From: Oceanobacillus kimchii X50
GTDB taxonomy: Bacteria; Bacillota; Bacilli; Bacillales; Amphibacillaceae
Length of the DNA stretch: 64,000 nt
Direction of reading: 5' to 3'
NCBI RefSeq assembly: GCF_000340475.1
Contig: NZ_CM001792.1
Span: 2,254,659-2,318,658, forward strand
Shown here: positions 63,080-64,000 of the stretch, piece after piece
Numbering within the stretch: the stretch's first letter is position 1
Layout of the letters: each line of letters starts with the position of its first letter
Made by a program: the position numbers and the translations under genes
Notes under the pieces: generated by a model
What the model saw: the letters and a program-made list of their open reading frames with translations, nothing else
What the model was told of the DNA's origin: nothing
Databases searched by the model: none

Positions 63080-64000
63080 TTAATTAGTTACTACTTCTTC
63101 TATTCGTTGTAATGCCCAGTCTATTTCTTTCTTAGTAATAACTAATGGTGGTGCAAATCGTATCGTATTTACATGTGTTTCCTTACATAGGATTCCTTTA
63201 TCTTTCAAGTTCTCACAAATAGCACGTACTGGCTGGTCAAATTCCATACCAATGAATAATCCTCTTGCACGGACTTCTTTAATTCCCTCAAAGTTAATTG
63301 CACGCAACTTATCTGCAAAATATTTACCTGATTCTAATGACTTAGTAACTAAATTTTCTTCTTCAATGACATCGATTGCGGCCATCGATACAGCACACGC
63401 TAATGGATTCCCCCCAAAAGTAGATCCATGAGAGCCAGGTGTAAATACATCCATAATTGCTTTATTAGCAGCAATCGCTGATACCGGTAAAACACCACCA
63501 CCTAATGCTTTCCCCATGACATAGATATCTGGTTCTACGCCTTCCCATTCACATGCAAACATTTTCCCTGTCCGTGCAAAACCAGTTTGAACTTCATCTG
63601 CTATAAACAATACATTTTTCTCTGTGCAAAGTTTTCTTACTTGTTCCAAATATCCTTCTGGAGGTAAAATAATTCCCGCTTCTCCTTGAATAGGCTCAAG
63701 AATGATTGCTGCAGTATTCTTTGTAATTGCCTTTTCAATTGCATTTATATCTCCATAATTTACTTTATTAATCCCAGGTACAAATGGACCGTAATTTTTT
63801 GTAGCATCTGGATCATTTGATAAAGATATTGCATTTAAGGTACGCCCGTGGAAATTACCATTGGCAGCAATTATCTCCGCCTGGTTCTCTGTAACTCCTT
63901 TCACTTGATATGCCCAACGGCGTGCTGCTTTTATCGCGGTTTCAACAGCCTCCACACCTGTATTCATTGGCAGAACTTTATCTTTCTTCGTTAATTTCGC
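63080..64000 (-). CDS. rocD: Ornithine aminotransferase RocD, C-terminal part (5' end outside window)
   Basis: PLP enzyme converting ornithine to glutamate-5-semialdehyde in arginine/proline metabolism. About 306 residues are visible. The reading frame stays open to the window edge, beginning KLTKKDKVLPMNTGVEAVET, the conserved OAT segment before VEAVETAIKAARRWAY. Other family blocks: GNFHGRTLNAISLSND (PLP phosphate site), EPIQGEAGIILPPEGYL, ADEVQTGFARTGKMFACEW and the PLP lysine in MGKALGGGVLPVSA. Length and motifs favour RocD over acetylornithine aminotransferase. The start is not in the window. Confidence 0.92.
   Translation of the reverse strand, partial: AKLTKKDKVLPMNTGVEAVETAIKAARRWAYQVKGVTENQAEIIAANGNFHGRTLNAISLSNDPDATKNYGPFVPGINKVNYGDINAIEKAITKNTAAIILEPIQGEAGIILPPEGYLEQVRKLCTEKNVLFIADEVQTGFARTGKMFACEWEGVEPDIYVMGKALGGGVLPVSAIAANKAIMDVFTPGSHGSTFGGNPLACAVSMAAIDVIEEENLVTKSLESGKYFADKLRAINFEGIKEVRARGLFIGMEFDQPVRAICENLKDKGILCKETHVNTIRFAPPLVITKKEIDWALQRIEEVVTN

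Noticed and set aside
1..64000. tRNA, rRNA, CRISPR arrays, prophage or IS elements
   Set aside because: I looked for cloverleaf-type sequences, regular spacer arrays, integrase or transposase genes and found none that I can support.

Overview
The window is AT-rich, low-GC Gram-positive DNA and looks like a chromosomal segment of a spore-forming Bacillaceae species. Oceanobacillus is my best guess, from general resemblance only. Support comes from: strong AGGAGG-type ribosome binding sites with frequent TTG/GTG starts; a spore photoproduct lyase locus; a quinol-oxidase qox operon; and gene order matching the Bacillus subtilis ccpA-aroA-ytxHG-murC-ytpSRQP-ytoQ-ytoP-ytzB-ytnP neighbourhood. I see no rRNA, tRNA, CRISPR array, prophage or intact insertion sequence.

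Layout. (1) 1-15.4 kb, core block: ccpA (cut by the window edge), aroA, an FtsA-like protein with an unusual repeat-containing C-terminal half, ytxGH behind a SigmaB-like promoter, murC, sftA, ytpR, ytpQ, ytpP, ytoQ, a DUF84 NTP phosphatase, ytoP, ytzB and ytnP. (2) 15.4-28.9 kb, metabolism and DNA repair: a sodium:solute symporter with its small DUF3311 partner, membrane proteins, a frameshifted succinate-semialdehyde dehydrogenase, HMG-CoA synthase, an RNase H-like protein, SbcCD, and a YkuI-type EAL protein with degraded catalytic motifs. (3) 29-42.1 kb: qoxABCD, an acidic secreted protein, a YkgJ-type cysteine-cluster protein, an appDFABC oligopeptide ABC transporter and a hemolysin-III family protein. 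(4) 42.2-54.8 kb: a WYL-like/YolD-like pair, a three-gene methylcitrate operon with a divergent LysR regulator, a chitobiose/cellobiose-type PTS locus with divergent gntR-chbG, and small genes. (5) 54.9-64 kb: cstA, an aminotransferase/TPP-enzyme pair of unknown pathway, the splAB locus with two small basic proteins beside it, a 2-hydroxyacid dehydrogenase, and rocD (cut by the window end).

The main unifying theme is carbon catabolite control. CcpA is encoded at the left edge, and four sequences fitting the CcpA operator (cre) consensus lie in front of the ytnP/symporter pair, the methylcitrate operon, the PTS locus and cstA. A second theme is a family of imperfect intergenic repeats with inverted ends of GAGGTTGGGAC type, found at least four times. 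The least explained items are the FtsA-like protein with tandem beta-grasp-like repeats, the aminotransferase/TPP-enzyme operon, the acidic surface protein with a decayed sorting signal, and the small basic proteins beside splAB. All assignments come from reading the sequence by eye; no database search was run.
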